A DNA stretch of 64,000 nt, from positions 248,001 through 312,000 of the forward strand of contig OY970283.1 of assembly GCA_963715995.1 (NCBI GenBank). The letters run 5' to 3'. Origin of the DNA: DATBDN01 sp963715995. GTDB lineage: Bacteria; Actinomycetota; Thermoleophilia; Solirubrobacterales; Thermoleophilaceae. How positions within the stretch are numbered: position 1 is the first letter of the stretch; each line of letters begins with the position of its first letter. Of the stretch, positions 54,447 through 63,025 are shown piece after piece. Position numbers and translations under genes: made by a program. The notes below the pieces were generated by a model. It saw only the letters and a program-made list of their open reading frames with translations. It made no database searches and was not told the origin of the DNA.

Positions 54447-56102
54447 TTGGCCATACTGCCGCGCGTGGGGCGGGCACGCGCACACTGGCTCGAGCTCGCG
54501 GCGGGCCTGCTCGCAGCCCTGCCAGTGCTCGTGTCCGGCATCCACTCGGCGCTCGTCGGCTGGGTAGCTCTCGGCGACGACGCGGTCATTGCGACGCGGT
54601 CCTACGACGTGCTGACCACTCACACGCCGTTGCTGGGCCAGCACTCTGCGTCGTCAGCGCTGCTCGGCTCCGGGCCCCAGAACAGCCTCGGCCCAATGCT
54701 CTACTGGCTGCTGGCTCTGCCCGCGCGGCTGCTCGACCCACGCTTCCTCCCGCTGGTCGTGGCGATCGCGGCCACGCTCGCGATCATCACCTGCACCGTG
54801 CTTGCGCGGCGGCGCGGCGGGCCGGCGCTGATGTTCGCGACTGCGATCAGCATCGCAGTGATGAGCGCGTCGATCGAGCCCCAGACGCTCAGCGACGTCT
54901 GGAACCCGGCGGTGCCGCTGATGCCGCTGCTCGCACTGGCTTTCGTCACCTGGTCGATCGCCGTGGGGGACTACCGCCTGCTGCCGCTCGCCGTGGTTCT
55001 GGCGAGCTTCGCGGCCCAGGCCCACCTCACGTTCGTGCTTCCGGCGGCACTGCTGATGGCGGTCGCGGTCACGGGGCTCGTGACCGGACGACGATCGCTC
55101 CCGCCCGGGCAGCTGCGCCGCTGGGTCGTGATCGCGGCGGTCGTCGGACTCGTGTGCTGGGCTCCGCCTCTCGTGGACCAGGCGGTGCACCGGCCGGGGA
55201 ACCTCGTCCAGGTGGCGAAGAGCGCGGCGGCCGGCGCGCCCACGCTCGGGGGTGGGGCGGCCTGGCACGCCGTCGTGCGCGCGGGCGGTTTGGTTCCGTG
55301 GTGGGCACGACCGCCGCGGGACCCGCTCGGGCGGCTCGCCGACGTGTCGAGGACGCCGCCAGCCGTCGCGGTGGCGGCGGCTCTGGCCCTCGTGGCGTGG
55401 CTGGCGGCAGCAATCGTGCTGGGGCTACGGCGCCGCCGGCGCGACGTCGCTGCCGCCGCCGTGCAGGGGCTAGGGCTGCTTCTTGCCGTGGCAGCGGTGG
55501 CGGGTGGGACGCCCAGTGGCAACAACCTCTTCATATCGATCAGCTACACGCTCTGGTGGGCCTCGCCCGCCGGCCTGTTCGCGTGGCTCGTGGCGGGCTG
55601 GAGCGCAGCTGTGCTGCTCCGCCCGCGGCTGCCCGCGACGGCCGGCCGGTTCCGCGCAGTCGCGGTCGGGATCGCGTTCGCGGCGACCGCGCTCGCCGGG
55701 GTGCTGGTCGCGGCCAGAACGGGCCCCGAGCGGCTTCAGTCGGCGTACAGGCCGACTCGCACAGTCGCCGACCGCCTGGAGCGCAGCGCTCGCGGGAGCA
55801 CGGTGCTGGTGGAGGTGCCCGGTGGCAGTTCCGGGTTCGACTTCCGATTCGACATCGAAGCTGGGCTGGTGTTCGAGCTGCGTCGACGGGGCATCCGCGT
55901 GGTCACGCGCGACCTCCCCCTCGGCTCCCAGTACGAGGCCCAGGGCAGCGGCTACGACCGGAGCGTCCGCGTGCGGCTCGACGGCCTGCCCGTACCCGAC
56001 GGCGAACAGGTCGCGGGCCGGTTGGTGGTGCGCGAGCACCGCTACTTCCCAGGCACGCCACAGGTGCGCAAGCTGCTGGTGACGGTCAGCCCCGCAACAT
56101 GA
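54447..56102 (+). CDS. large polytopic membrane protein (GT39-like)
   Basis: 551 residues from TTG at 54447; GTG at 54465 is the alternative, since GGAGGG lies only two bases before the TTG. About ten membrane helices and a C-terminal soluble domain (from about 445, DRLERSARGSTVLVEVPGGS). The first loop reads LGDDAVIATRSYDVLTTHTP, with an acidic pair after helix 1 as in GT39/PMT-type glycosyltransferases. The assignment is tentative. The stop TGA is the edge of a palindromic repeat. Confidence 0.72.
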   Translation: MAILPRVGRARAHWLELAAGLLAALPVLVSGIHSALVGWVALGDDAVIATRSYDVLTTHTPLLGQHSASSALLGSGPQNSLGPMLYWLLALPARLLDPRFLPLVVAIAATLAIITCTVLARRRGGPALMFATAISIAVMSASIEPQTLSDVWNPAVPLMPLLALAFVTWSIAVGDYRLLPLAVVLASFAAQAHLTFVLPAALLMAVAVTGLVTGRRSLPPGQLRRWVVIAAVVGLVCWAPPLVDQAVHRPGNLVQVAKSAAAGAPTLGGGAAWHAVVRAGGLVPWWARPPRDPLGRLADVSRTPPAVAVAAALALVAWLAAAIVLGLRRRRRDVAAAAVQGLGLLLAVAAVAGGTPSGNNLFISISYTLWWASPAGLFAWLVAGWSAAVLLRPRLPATAGRFRAVAVGIAFAATALAGVLVAARTGPERLQSAYRPTRTVADRLERSARGSTVLVEVPGGSSGFDFRFDIEAGLVFELRRRGIRVVTRDLPLGSQYEAQGSGYDRSVRVRLDGLPVPDGEQVAGRLVVREHRYFPGTPQVRKLLVTVSPAT

Positions 56103-56125
56103 GAACGGGGCCTGGCCCCGTTCTC
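56099..56125. repeat. stop-codon-associated palindrome, copy 3
   Basis: Perfect 25-base palindrome GAGAACGGGGCC-T-GGCCCCGTTCTC (56101-56125). The TGA at 56100-56102 ends the plus-strand membrane-protein gene, with exactly two bases between stop and ACGGGGCC. Confidence 0.92.
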
Positions 56126-56130
56126 ATCTT

Positions 56131-56158
56131 GAAGACGTGGGGCCTGGCCCCGTTCTCA
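56131..56158. repeat. stop-codon-associated palindrome, copy 4
   Basis: GAAGACG-T-GGGGCC-T-GGCCCCGTTCTCA. On the minus strand the TGA at 56156-56158 ends the ThDP enzyme gene, followed by GA and ACGGGGCC. Copies 3 and 4 lie back to back between convergent genes, each supplying one stop codon. Confidence 0.88.
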
Positions 56159-57788
56159 TTTTCGGCGGTACCAGCGTGGTGAGGTGTTTGGTGGTGGGTC
56201 GAGCGCTGCCTTTGCCACCAGGAGCGATGGCTCCGGGTCGCGGATCTGCTGTGCGAGCGCTGCTCCGAACTCGTCGCCGAGGCCGTCCACCGTGTCGGCC
56301 TTGATGCCGAAGTTGCCGGCGATCGCAGCGAAGTCCGGCGTCTTCAGGTCGACCCCGTAGATCGGGTCGCCCTTCACCTTCTGGTCGTAGCGCAGCATCC
56401 CGTAGCCGCCGTCGTCGACGATCACCGCCGTCAACGGGATCGACTCCTGCGCCATCGTGGCCAGCTCGCCGATTGCGTACAGGAAGCCGCCGTCGCCCGA
56501 GAACGAGACCGCGGGGCCTGACCCCGCAAGCGCCGCGCCGAGCCCCTGCGGGAACGCGCAGCCGAGCGTGCCCCAGCCGAGCGGATAGAGCAGGTGGCGC
56601 GGCTGCGGCGGGCGGTAGAAGCCGCCGAGCCAGTAGCCGGGGATGCACATGTCGCAGACGACGACGGCATCGTCGGGCAGGGCGCGGGCCACCGAGCGCA
56701 GGAACTCGGTGGCCGCCGGGCTCCTCGTCGTCGAGCCGCAGCCAGGTTGTCTCGCGCAGCTGCTCGACGTGCGACGCGAGCGCGGCGATGCCGCCGCTGT
56801 CTGCCACCCGCTCGACCAGCAGCTCCGTGACCACACGCGCGTCGCCCACCAGCACCACGTCGGCGCGGTAGTTCTTCGTCGCGTCGCCGGCGTCGACGTT
56901 GATCACGAGCAGCCTGCGCGGCTGCGGCTGCGCCCAGTTCTGCGTGCTCGTCCCGTCCAGATCGCTGCCGATCGCGATGACGAGGTCGGCGTCGTCCCAC
57001 AGCTGGCCGCACTCGGGCACGAACGGCGGCAGCCCGACGTCGGACGGGTGCTCGCGCCCCAGCAGGCCCGCCGCCTGATAGGTCGTCAGCACGGGGGCGG
57101 CGATCTTGCGCGCCAGCTCGCCAACCGCCTCGCCGGCCCCGGCGCGCATGGCGCCGCCACCCGCCCAGATCAGCGGACGCTCGGCGGCGGCGATCAGCTC
57201 CAGAGCCGGATCGAGGTCGGCCTCTTCCAGCTCCGATCGCCACTCGTAGTCGGTCGTCTGCGTCTGTTCCTCGCCGGGCTCCGCGAGCAGCAGGTCAGTC
57301 GGGATCTCCAGGTAGACCGGACGACTCGGCGGCAGCTGCGCGATCTGCAGCGCGGACGCCACCATCCCCTCGAGCATGCCCACGTCAGAGACGCGCAGCT
57401 GCGCCTTCGTGACGGGGCCGAAGAACGCGGCCTGGTCGGTTGTCTCGTGCAGCACGCCGCGGTAGACGCCCGGCTGTCGCAGTCCGGCGGGAATGTCGGT
57501 CGCGATCACGACGATCGGGGAGCCGCAGGCCCACGCCTCACCGGTGGCGCCGAGCGTGTTTGCCGCACCCGGCCCGGTCGTGACGAGCGCGACCCCGGGA
57601 CGCCCCGACGCGCGCGCGTAGCCGTCCGCCGCATACGCCGCCGCCTGCTCGTGGCGCACGCCCACGAGCCTGATCGGCGACTCCGCGAGCGCGCGCCAGA
57701 TGGCGAGGTTGTGCACGCCCGGCAACCCGAACACCACCTCCACGCCCGCCCGCTCGAGTGCGCGGACGACCAGCGCGCCGCCGTTCAT
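56156..57788 (-). CDS. thiamine-diphosphate enzyme, acetolactate-synthase-like, frameshifted
   Basis: ATG at 57788. The N-terminal Pyr domain has GVEVVFGLPGVHNLAIWRAL, VRHEQAAAYAADGYARASGR (catalytic Glu) and TTGPGAANTLGATGEAWACG. The central domain runs to about residue 355. The PP domain (CDMCIPGYWLGGFYRPPQPR, FSGDGGFLYAIGELATMAQE with the ThDP Gly-Asp-Gly, and DDGGYGMLRYDQ) is in another frame. The switch is at about 56713-56725, in a GAGGAGCCCGGCGG run. The 1633-base span is one more than a multiple of three. Acts on 2-oxo acids; ilvB-like, but no regulatory subunit is nearby. Its stop comes from a palindromic repeat. Confidence 0.85.
56511..56527. repeat. palindrome of the GGGGCC family inside a coding region
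   Basis: GCGGGGCCTGACCCCGC, within the PP domain of the ThDP enzyme. One stem position is a mismatch. It resembles the stop-codon palindromes but lacks their flanking stop triplets. Confidence 0.6.
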
Positions 57789-58423
57789 CCAGCGGGGGCG
57801 ACGAGCGAGTTCGGGCGGGTGTCGCTGTCGCGCGAGAGCTTTGCCGGGTCCTTTGCGGTGTCCACGAAGAAGCACCAATAGCTGGTGCGGTGGTCGTTGG
57901 AGATGCAGGTGCGGAAGAAGTTCGGGGCGATCCTGGCCGTGTTCGCGGTCTCGAGGTTGCGCCGCATCTCGGCGTTGCCGTGGTTCAGCACGTAGTTGCG
58001 CACGAGCTCCGCATTGGTCTGCGTGGCCTTCGTCTCGGACACGATCAGAGGCCGGTTGCCAAGGCCGACGATGACCAGCCCCACGCCCGCGACCGCCATC
58101 AGGATCACCGCCGTGCGACCGAAGTGGAACTCGTACGGCGGCTTCGGCTCGCCCTCGGGGACAGCGCGCTCGGTCAGCCGCCGCGCCAGCCACGGAGCGA
58201 TCGCGGCGAGCAGGAACAGGTTCGTGAAACCGGCGACGATCAGGTCGCCGAACAGGTTGAGGGCGGCCGGCGCGTCGGCCTGCTCCGCACTCCCGACCGG
58301 GGGCAGAAAGTGCAGGATTGCAGCGTCGATCAGCACCGCGGCGGCGAACGCGGGCCACAGCCAGGAGGAGCCGCGCAGGCGCCAGCGCAGCCGGTGCGTC
58401 CAGAAGCGCTCCTCTACTGGCAC
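57785..58423 (-). CDS. hypothetical membrane protein
   Basis: 212 residues, start at 58423. Three membrane helices (about 20-42, 57-80, 103-122) and a C-terminal extracytoplasmic domain of 85 residues with two Cys (FFRTCISNDHRTSYWCFFVD) that could form a disulfide. No family recognised. Its stop overlaps the ThDP enzyme start (ATGA). The 153 bases to the divergent E1alpha gene should hold both promoters. Confidence 0.75.
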   Translation of the reverse strand: MPVEERFWTHRLRWRLRGSSWLWPAFAAAVLIDAAILHFLPPVGSAEQADAPAALNLFGDLIVAGFTNLFLLAAIAPWLARRLTERAVPEGEPKPPYEFHFGRTAVILMAVAGVGLVIVGLGNRPLIVSETKATQTNAELVRNYVLNHGNAEMRRNLETANTARIAPNFFRTCISNDHRTSYWCFFVDTAKDPAKLSRDSDTRPNSLVAPAG

Positions 58424-58576
58424 GCGGACGAGGCTACCCAGCAGTTCATCGCGCCGTTTCCATGGGTACCCTTCGCACTACATAGCCCTGCGCACCGAGC
58501 GGAGACCCCGTGCGGCGCGCGAATGCGAATCGACAACGCGGCGGCGACCCCGCACGGTGTCGAGGATGGGAGAGAG

Positions 58577-59668
58577 ATGGCGACAGTCACCGCGCGACCC
58601 GCGGCGCTGGACCCAGATCATCGGTTCACGTTGACCGATGCTGACCGCGCTGCGCTTTTGCGCTTCATGCACCTGATGAGATTTTCGGAGCAGCGCTCGA
58701 TCGCGCTGTACCGGCAGGGGAAGGTGCCCGGCTCGTTCTACGACGGCTGCGGCCAGGAGGCCGTGTCGGTCGGTTCGAGCTTCGCGCTCGCGCCACAGGA
58801 TCGCTGCTGCGTCCTGCACCGCGACCTCGGCGCGCACTTCGTGCGCGGGCTGCGACCCGGCCTGTACCTGGCCAACTACATGGGTCGCGCCGGCGGCCCC
58901 ACGCGCGGCCGCGACGGCAACATGCACTTCGGCGACCGCTCGATCGGCTGCGTGGGCATGGTGTCGATGCTGCCCGACATGGCGCTGGTGGCATGCGGTC
59001 TCGCACGCGCATTCCAGATGCGCCGCGAGGAGCGCGTCGCCATGACGTGGTTCGGCGAGGGCTCGACCGCCAACGGCCAGTGGCACGAGGCGATGAACAT
59101 GGCCGGCGTGGCCAAGCTGCCCGTCGTCTTCATCCTCGAGAACAACCACTTCGCCTACTCCACCCCGAACGACCGCGAGTTCGCGGCCGACCTGGTGGGG
59201 CGCGCGCAGGGCTATGGGTTCCCGGGCGTGAAGGTGGACGGCAACGACGTCGAGGCCGTCTTCCATGCCGCCGCAGAGGCCGTCGAGCGCGCCCGCGCGG
59301 GTGAGGGACCAACGCTGATCGAGGCCGAGACCATGCGCATGCACGGCCACGGCGCTCACGACGACCACAAGTACGTGCCGCGCGACATGCTCGCGGAGTG
59401 GGCGGAGCGCGACCCGATCGAACGCTACGAGACGAAGCTGCGCGCCGACGGGATAGACGTGGACGCCATCCGCGAGGAGGCAAAGGCGTGGGTGGACTCC
59501 GAGACCGACTGGGCGCTCGAGCAGCCGATGCCCGACCCGGCCGACGCCTGCGAGGGCGTCTACGCGGACGCCTGGGAGCCGCTCGGCGACGGCAACGCGC
59601 CGTGGTCGCGCTGGAGCGCTGTTGACGCGAAGAGCAAGAGTGCTCAGAGCACCTCGGAGGTGGCGTGA
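58577..59668 (+). CDS. 2-oxo-acid dehydrogenase E1 component, alpha subunit
   Basis: 363 residues, ATG at 58577 after GGGAGAGA. It has MRFSEQRSIALYRQGKVPGS, and the ThDP motif reads MTWFGEGSTANGQWHEAMNM, ending in NN (ILENNHFAYSTPN); the phosphorylation-loop region is MHGHGAHDDHKYVP. Decarboxylates pyruvate or a branched-chain 2-oxo acid, with the beta subunit. Starts the E1alpha-E1beta-E2-lipB-NTF2-lipA operon. The fragment cannot tell PDH from BCKDH; the family is BCKDH/acetoin-type heterotetrameric. Confidence 0.93.
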   Translation: MATVTARPAALDPDHRFTLTDADRAALLRFMHLMRFSEQRSIALYRQGKVPGSFYDGCGQEAVSVGSSFALAPQDRCCVLHRDLGAHFVRGLRPGLYLANYMGRAGGPTRGRDGNMHFGDRSIGCVGMVSMLPDMALVACGLARAFQMRREERVAMTWFGEGSTANGQWHEAMNMAGVAKLPVVFILENNHFAYSTPNDREFAADLVGRAQGYGFPGVKVDGNDVEAVFHAAAEAVERARAGEGPTLIEAETMRMHGHGAHDDHKYVPRDMLAEWAERDPIERYETKLRADGIDVDAIREEAKAWVDSETDWALEQPMPDPADACEGVYADAWEPLGDGNAPWSRWSAVDAKSKSAQSTSEVA

Positions 59669-60636
59669 TGGCTGAGCTCACCTACCTCCAGGCCATCAGC
59701 GACGGTCTCCGCGAGGAGATGCGTGCCGACGAGTCCGTCTTCTGCCTCGGCGAGGACATCGGCGCGTTCGGCGGCGCGTTCAAGATCACCGACGGCTTCT
59801 TCGAGGAGTTCGGCGAGAAGCGCGTCTGGGACACCCCGCTGGCTGAGAACGCGATCATCGGCACGGCAGTCGGCTGTGCGATCGAGGGACTCAAGCCGGT
59901 CGCCGAGATGCAATTTGCGGACTTCATCTCCTGCGGCTTCGACCAGCTCGTGAACGTGGCGGCGAAGATGCACTACCGCCAGGGCCAGGCTGTGCCGATG
60001 GTGGTGCGCCTGCCCTCGGGCGGGGGCTTCTCCGGCGGCCCGTTCCACTCGCAGAACCCGGAGGCCTGGTTCATGCAGGCGCCGGGGCTGAAGATCGTCG
60101 CGCCGTCCACCGCCGAGGACGCCAAGGGACTGATCGCAGCCGCGATCCAGGACCCGAACCCGGTTCTGTTCATGGAGCACAAGAACCTCTACCGGCGCGT
60201 GAAGGGCGAGGTGGCCGAGGGCCGCTACGCCACGCCGATCGGCGAGGCGCGCCTGGCACGCGAGGGCACCGACCTGTCGGTCATCACCTACGGCGCGATG
60301 GTGCACACCGCGCTCGAGGCGACCGACGACATCGACGGCGCATCGATCGAGGTGCTCGACCTGCGCACGCTCGTGCCGCTCGACCGCGAGGCGATCCTCG
60401 CGTCGGTGCGCAAGACCTCGAAGGTGCTCCTCGTGCAGGAGGCCACCCGCTCGGCCGGCGTCATGGCCGAGGTGGCGGCGATCATCGCCGAGGAGGCATG
60501 GGAGGACCTGGACGGTCCCGTCAAGCGCGTCTCGACGCCCGACGTGCCGATCCCGTTTTCGCCGCCGCTCGAGCGTGCTGTCCTGCCCCAGGTCGACGAC
60601 GTGAGGGAGGCTTGCCGTGAGCTCCTCGCCTACTGA
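59668..60636 (+). CDS. 2-oxo-acid dehydrogenase E1 component, beta subunit
   Basis: 322 residues; ATG at 59668 overlaps the alpha stop (TGATG). LTYLQAISDGLREEMRADES, VFCLGEDIGAFGGAFKITDG, DTPLAENAIIGTAVGCAIEG, MQFADFISCGFDQLVN, and a transketolase C-terminal domain with LDLRTLVPLDREAILASVRK. Forms the alpha2-beta2 E1. Overlaps E2 by 20 bases. Confidence 0.95.
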   Translation: MAELTYLQAISDGLREEMRADESVFCLGEDIGAFGGAFKITDGFFEEFGEKRVWDTPLAENAIIGTAVGCAIEGLKPVAEMQFADFISCGFDQLVNVAAKMHYRQGQAVPMVVRLPSGGGFSGGPFHSQNPEAWFMQAPGLKIVAPSTAEDAKGLIAAAIQDPNPVLFMEHKNLYRRVKGEVAEGRYATPIGEARLAREGTDLSVITYGAMVHTALEATDDIDGASIEVLDLRTLVPLDREAILASVRKTSKVLLVQEATRSAGVMAEVAAIIAEEAWEDLDGPVKRVSTPDVPIPFSPPLERAVLPQVDDVREACRELLAY

Positions 60637-61873
60637 TGCCACGACGCTCGTCGACGTGACGATGCCCCAGATGGGCGTCTCCGTCGCGGAGGGCACGATC
60701 GCCGACTGGAAGAAGCGTCCCGGCGACTGGATCGAGCGCGACGAGACGATCGTCGAGATCTCGACCGACAAGATCGAGACCGAGATCCCCTCGCCCGTCG
60801 CGGGGCGCGTGACCGAGATCCTCGTCGAGGTGGGCGTGACCGTCCCCGTCGGCGAGGTGCTGGCGCGGATCGACACCGGCTCGAAGCCCGGCCAGCCTCA
60901 TGTCGACGAGCACTCTCCCGAGGACACGCCGGCCGCACGGCCGGAGCCTGCCGGGGCCGGCAACGGCCACTCCAGCTCGGCCGAGCATGCGCCGCCGGTC
61001 TCACCGGTTGTCCGGCGGATCGCGGCGGAGCACCACATCGACGTCGACCAGCTGCACGGCACCGGCATGCGCGGGCGGGTGACGAAGAGGGACATCCTCG
61101 CGTTCATCGAGAACGCGGAGCCGAAGGCGCAGCCTGCCGCCGAGCCGCGGCCCGAGCCCGTGCTGCACATGGAGTCGCCCTACCGCGAGGAGCCTGTCCC
61201 GGCGCCCGCGCCTGCGCCAACGGCTGCCGCGGGCGGCGAGCCGCTGTCACTGATGCGGCGCAAGATCGGCGAGCACATGCGCCAGTCGCTCGACACGGCG
61301 GCGCATTGCACGACGATCGTCGAAGCCGACATGGCGGGCATCGAGGCGCGCCGCGGCAAGTTGTCGTACCTCCCGTTCGTGGCGCGCTCGGTCATCGAGG
61401 CGCTGCGCGAATACCCGCTCATGAACGCGACGCTCGAGGGCGACATGCTCACGGTGCACGACGAAGTGCACCTGGGCATCGCGGTCTCGCTGGGCGACAA
61501 GGGCCTGATCGTGCCGGTGGTGCACGACGCGCACCTGCTCTCGCACGAGGGCCTGGCGGAGAAGGTCAAGGACCTCGCCGCCCGCGCGCGTGAGAACCGG
61601 CTCACGCCGGACGAGGTGCGCGGCGGCACGTTCACGATCACGAACCCGGGGCGCTACGGCGCGCTGCTGGCCACGCCGATCATCAACCAGCCGCAGGTGG
61701 CCATCCTCGACCTCGAGGCCGTGGTCAAGCGGCCCGTGGTCGTGGGCGGAGATAGCATCGCCATCAGGCCGATGACCTACCTCTGCATGTCGTGGGACCA
61801 CCGGGCACTGGACGGCGCTTACGCCGCGCAGTTCCTGTCAGCGGTCCGCGCCCGGGTCGAGGCGTGGACCTAG
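60617..61873 (+). CDS. 2-oxo-acid dehydrogenase E2, dihydrolipoamide acyltransferase
   Basis: 418 residues, GTG at 60617. One lipoyl domain (10-85) with Lys52 in ISTDKIETEI; a Pro/Ala-rich linker; an E3/E1-binding domain (SPVVRRIAAEHHIDVDQLHG, GRVTKRDILAFIE); a second linker; and a catalytic domain ending in MSWDHRALDGAYAAQFL with His395 and Asp399 intact. Transfers the acyl group to CoA. Lipoylation depends on the LipB and LipA encoded next. It is the active-site-intact counterpart of the altered E2 at 38489. Confidence 0.95.
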   Translation: MSSSPTDATTLVDVTMPQMGVSVAEGTIADWKKRPGDWIERDETIVEISTDKIETEIPSPVAGRVTEILVEVGVTVPVGEVLARIDTGSKPGQPHVDEHSPEDTPAARPEPAGAGNGHSSSAEHAPPVSPVVRRIAAEHHIDVDQLHGTGMRGRVTKRDILAFIENAEPKAQPAAEPRPEPVLHMESPYREEPVPAPAPAPTAAAGGEPLSLMRRKIGEHMRQSLDTAAHCTTIVEADMAGIEARRGKLSYLPFVARSVIEALREYPLMNATLEGDMLTVHDEVHLGIAVSLGDKGLIVPVVHDAHLLSHEGLAEKVKDLAARARENRLTPDEVRGGTFTITNPGRYGALLATPIINQPQVAILDLEAVVKRPVVVGGDSIAIRPMTYLCMSWDHRALDGAYAAQFLSAVRARVEAWT

Positions 61874-62535
61874 CCGTCGTACAACTGGGGGTCGTGCCCT
61901 ACGACGAGGCGCTCGAGCTTCAGCTGCGGCTGCGCGACGCGCGTCAGGCCGACGCGATCGGCGACACGCTGCTGCTGCTCGAGCACCCGCCCGTCTACAC
62001 GCGCGGGCGACGCACGGAGGCGCACGACCTGCCGATGGGCGAGGACTGGTACCGCTCCCAGGGCGTCGAGGTGCACGACTCGGACCGCGGCGGGCGCGTG
62101 ACCTACCACGGGCCTGGACAGCTCGTCGGCTACCCGATCATGCGCATCGGCGACGTGCCGTCGTTCATCCACACGATGGAGCAGGCGATGGCCGCGGCGC
62201 TGGCCGACGAGGGCATCGAAGCCGGCTGCCGCGACGGTCTGACCGGCATCTGGGCCGGCGACTCGAAGATCGGCTCGATCGGCGTCCACGTGAACCGCGG
62301 TGTCACGACGCACGGGTTCGCGATCAACGTCGACTGCGACCTTCAGCCGTTCGAATGGGTCGTGCCATGCGGGCTCGACGGCGTGCGCATGACGTCGGTG
62401 GCGAAGGAAACCGGCCGCCACGAAGGCATCGGCTGCTTCCGCAAGCGCATGGCCTACCGCTTCGCACAGGCCTACGGGATGCGCCAGCGCATCACGAGCC
62501 TGGAGCGGTTGCTGGGCACGCCCGTGGCGGCTTGA
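61864..62535 (+). CDS. lipB: lipoyl(octanoyl) transferase
   Basis: 223 residues, GTG at 61864, overlapping E2 by ten bases. TLLLLEHPPVYTRGRRT; DRGGRVTYHGPGQLVGYPIM; catalytic Lys135 in DSKIGSIGVHVNRGVTTHGF; nucleophile Cys169 in VVPCGLDGVRMTSV. Moves octanoyl groups from acyl carrier protein to the lipoyl domains of E2. Directly downstream of its own target. Confidence 0.95.
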   Translation: MDLAVVQLGVVPYDEALELQLRLRDARQADAIGDTLLLLEHPPVYTRGRRTEAHDLPMGEDWYRSQGVEVHDSDRGGRVTYHGPGQLVGYPIMRIGDVPSFIHTMEQAMAAALADEGIEAGCRDGLTGIWAGDSKIGSIGVHVNRGVTTHGFAINVDCDLQPFEWVVPCGLDGVRMTSVAKETGRHEGIGCFRKRMAYRFAQAYGMRQRITSLERLLGTPVAA

Positions 62536-63005
62536 CGGAGTCCCCGGCACCGGCCCCGGTCAGCGACCTCCTGCGGCTGGCCGAGCCAATGCTCGCCGCG
62601 ACCGAAGGCGTCGACCTTGTGGCCACATTCCAAAGCGAGCAGGCGGGCGGTGAGATCGCCGCCGAGCTGGCGCGCATAGCCGTGCCCGACATCGAGGTGA
62701 ACCTGTACGGCCCCGACGCCGGGCTTCAGTCCAGCTTCCGCGGAGTCGACGGCTTCATCGCAGCCTGGCGGGACTGGACGGCGCCGTTCAGCGAGTTCTC
62801 GTGGCGCGCGACCGACCCGCCGGTGAGAAACGGCAACCGCCTGGTCAACTTCGTGGAGCAGCGAGGCACGATCGCGGGCACCGACACCGAGCTGACAGCG
62901 CAGAGCGCGGCACTGTGGCACTTCGATGCCAACGGCCGCCTGGAGCGAATGGACTTCCACCTGAACCGGGACGAGGCGCTGCGTGCCCTCGGAGATCCGG
63001 ACTGA
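62532..63005 (+). CDS. SnoaL/NTF2-like protein between lipB and lipA
   Basis: 157 residues, TTG at 62532 in a TTGA overlap with lipB. NTF2-like fold: VPDIEVNLYGPDAG, FRGVDGFIAAWRDWTAPFSE, NRLVNFVEQRGTIAGTDTEL, ALWHFDANGRLERMDFHLNR. Function unknown. Its place between lipB and lipA, with an overlap on one side, makes a link to lipoate metabolism possible but unproven. Confidence 0.82.
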   Translation: MTESPAPAPVSDLLRLAEPMLAATEGVDLVATFQSEQAGGEIAAELARIAVPDIEVNLYGPDAGLQSSFRGVDGFIAAWRDWTAPFSEFSWRATDPPVRNGNRLVNFVEQRGTIAGTDTELTAQSAALWHFDANGRLERMDFHLNRDEALRALGDPD

Positions 63006-63025
63006 CGCGGCGCTACCCTCGAACT

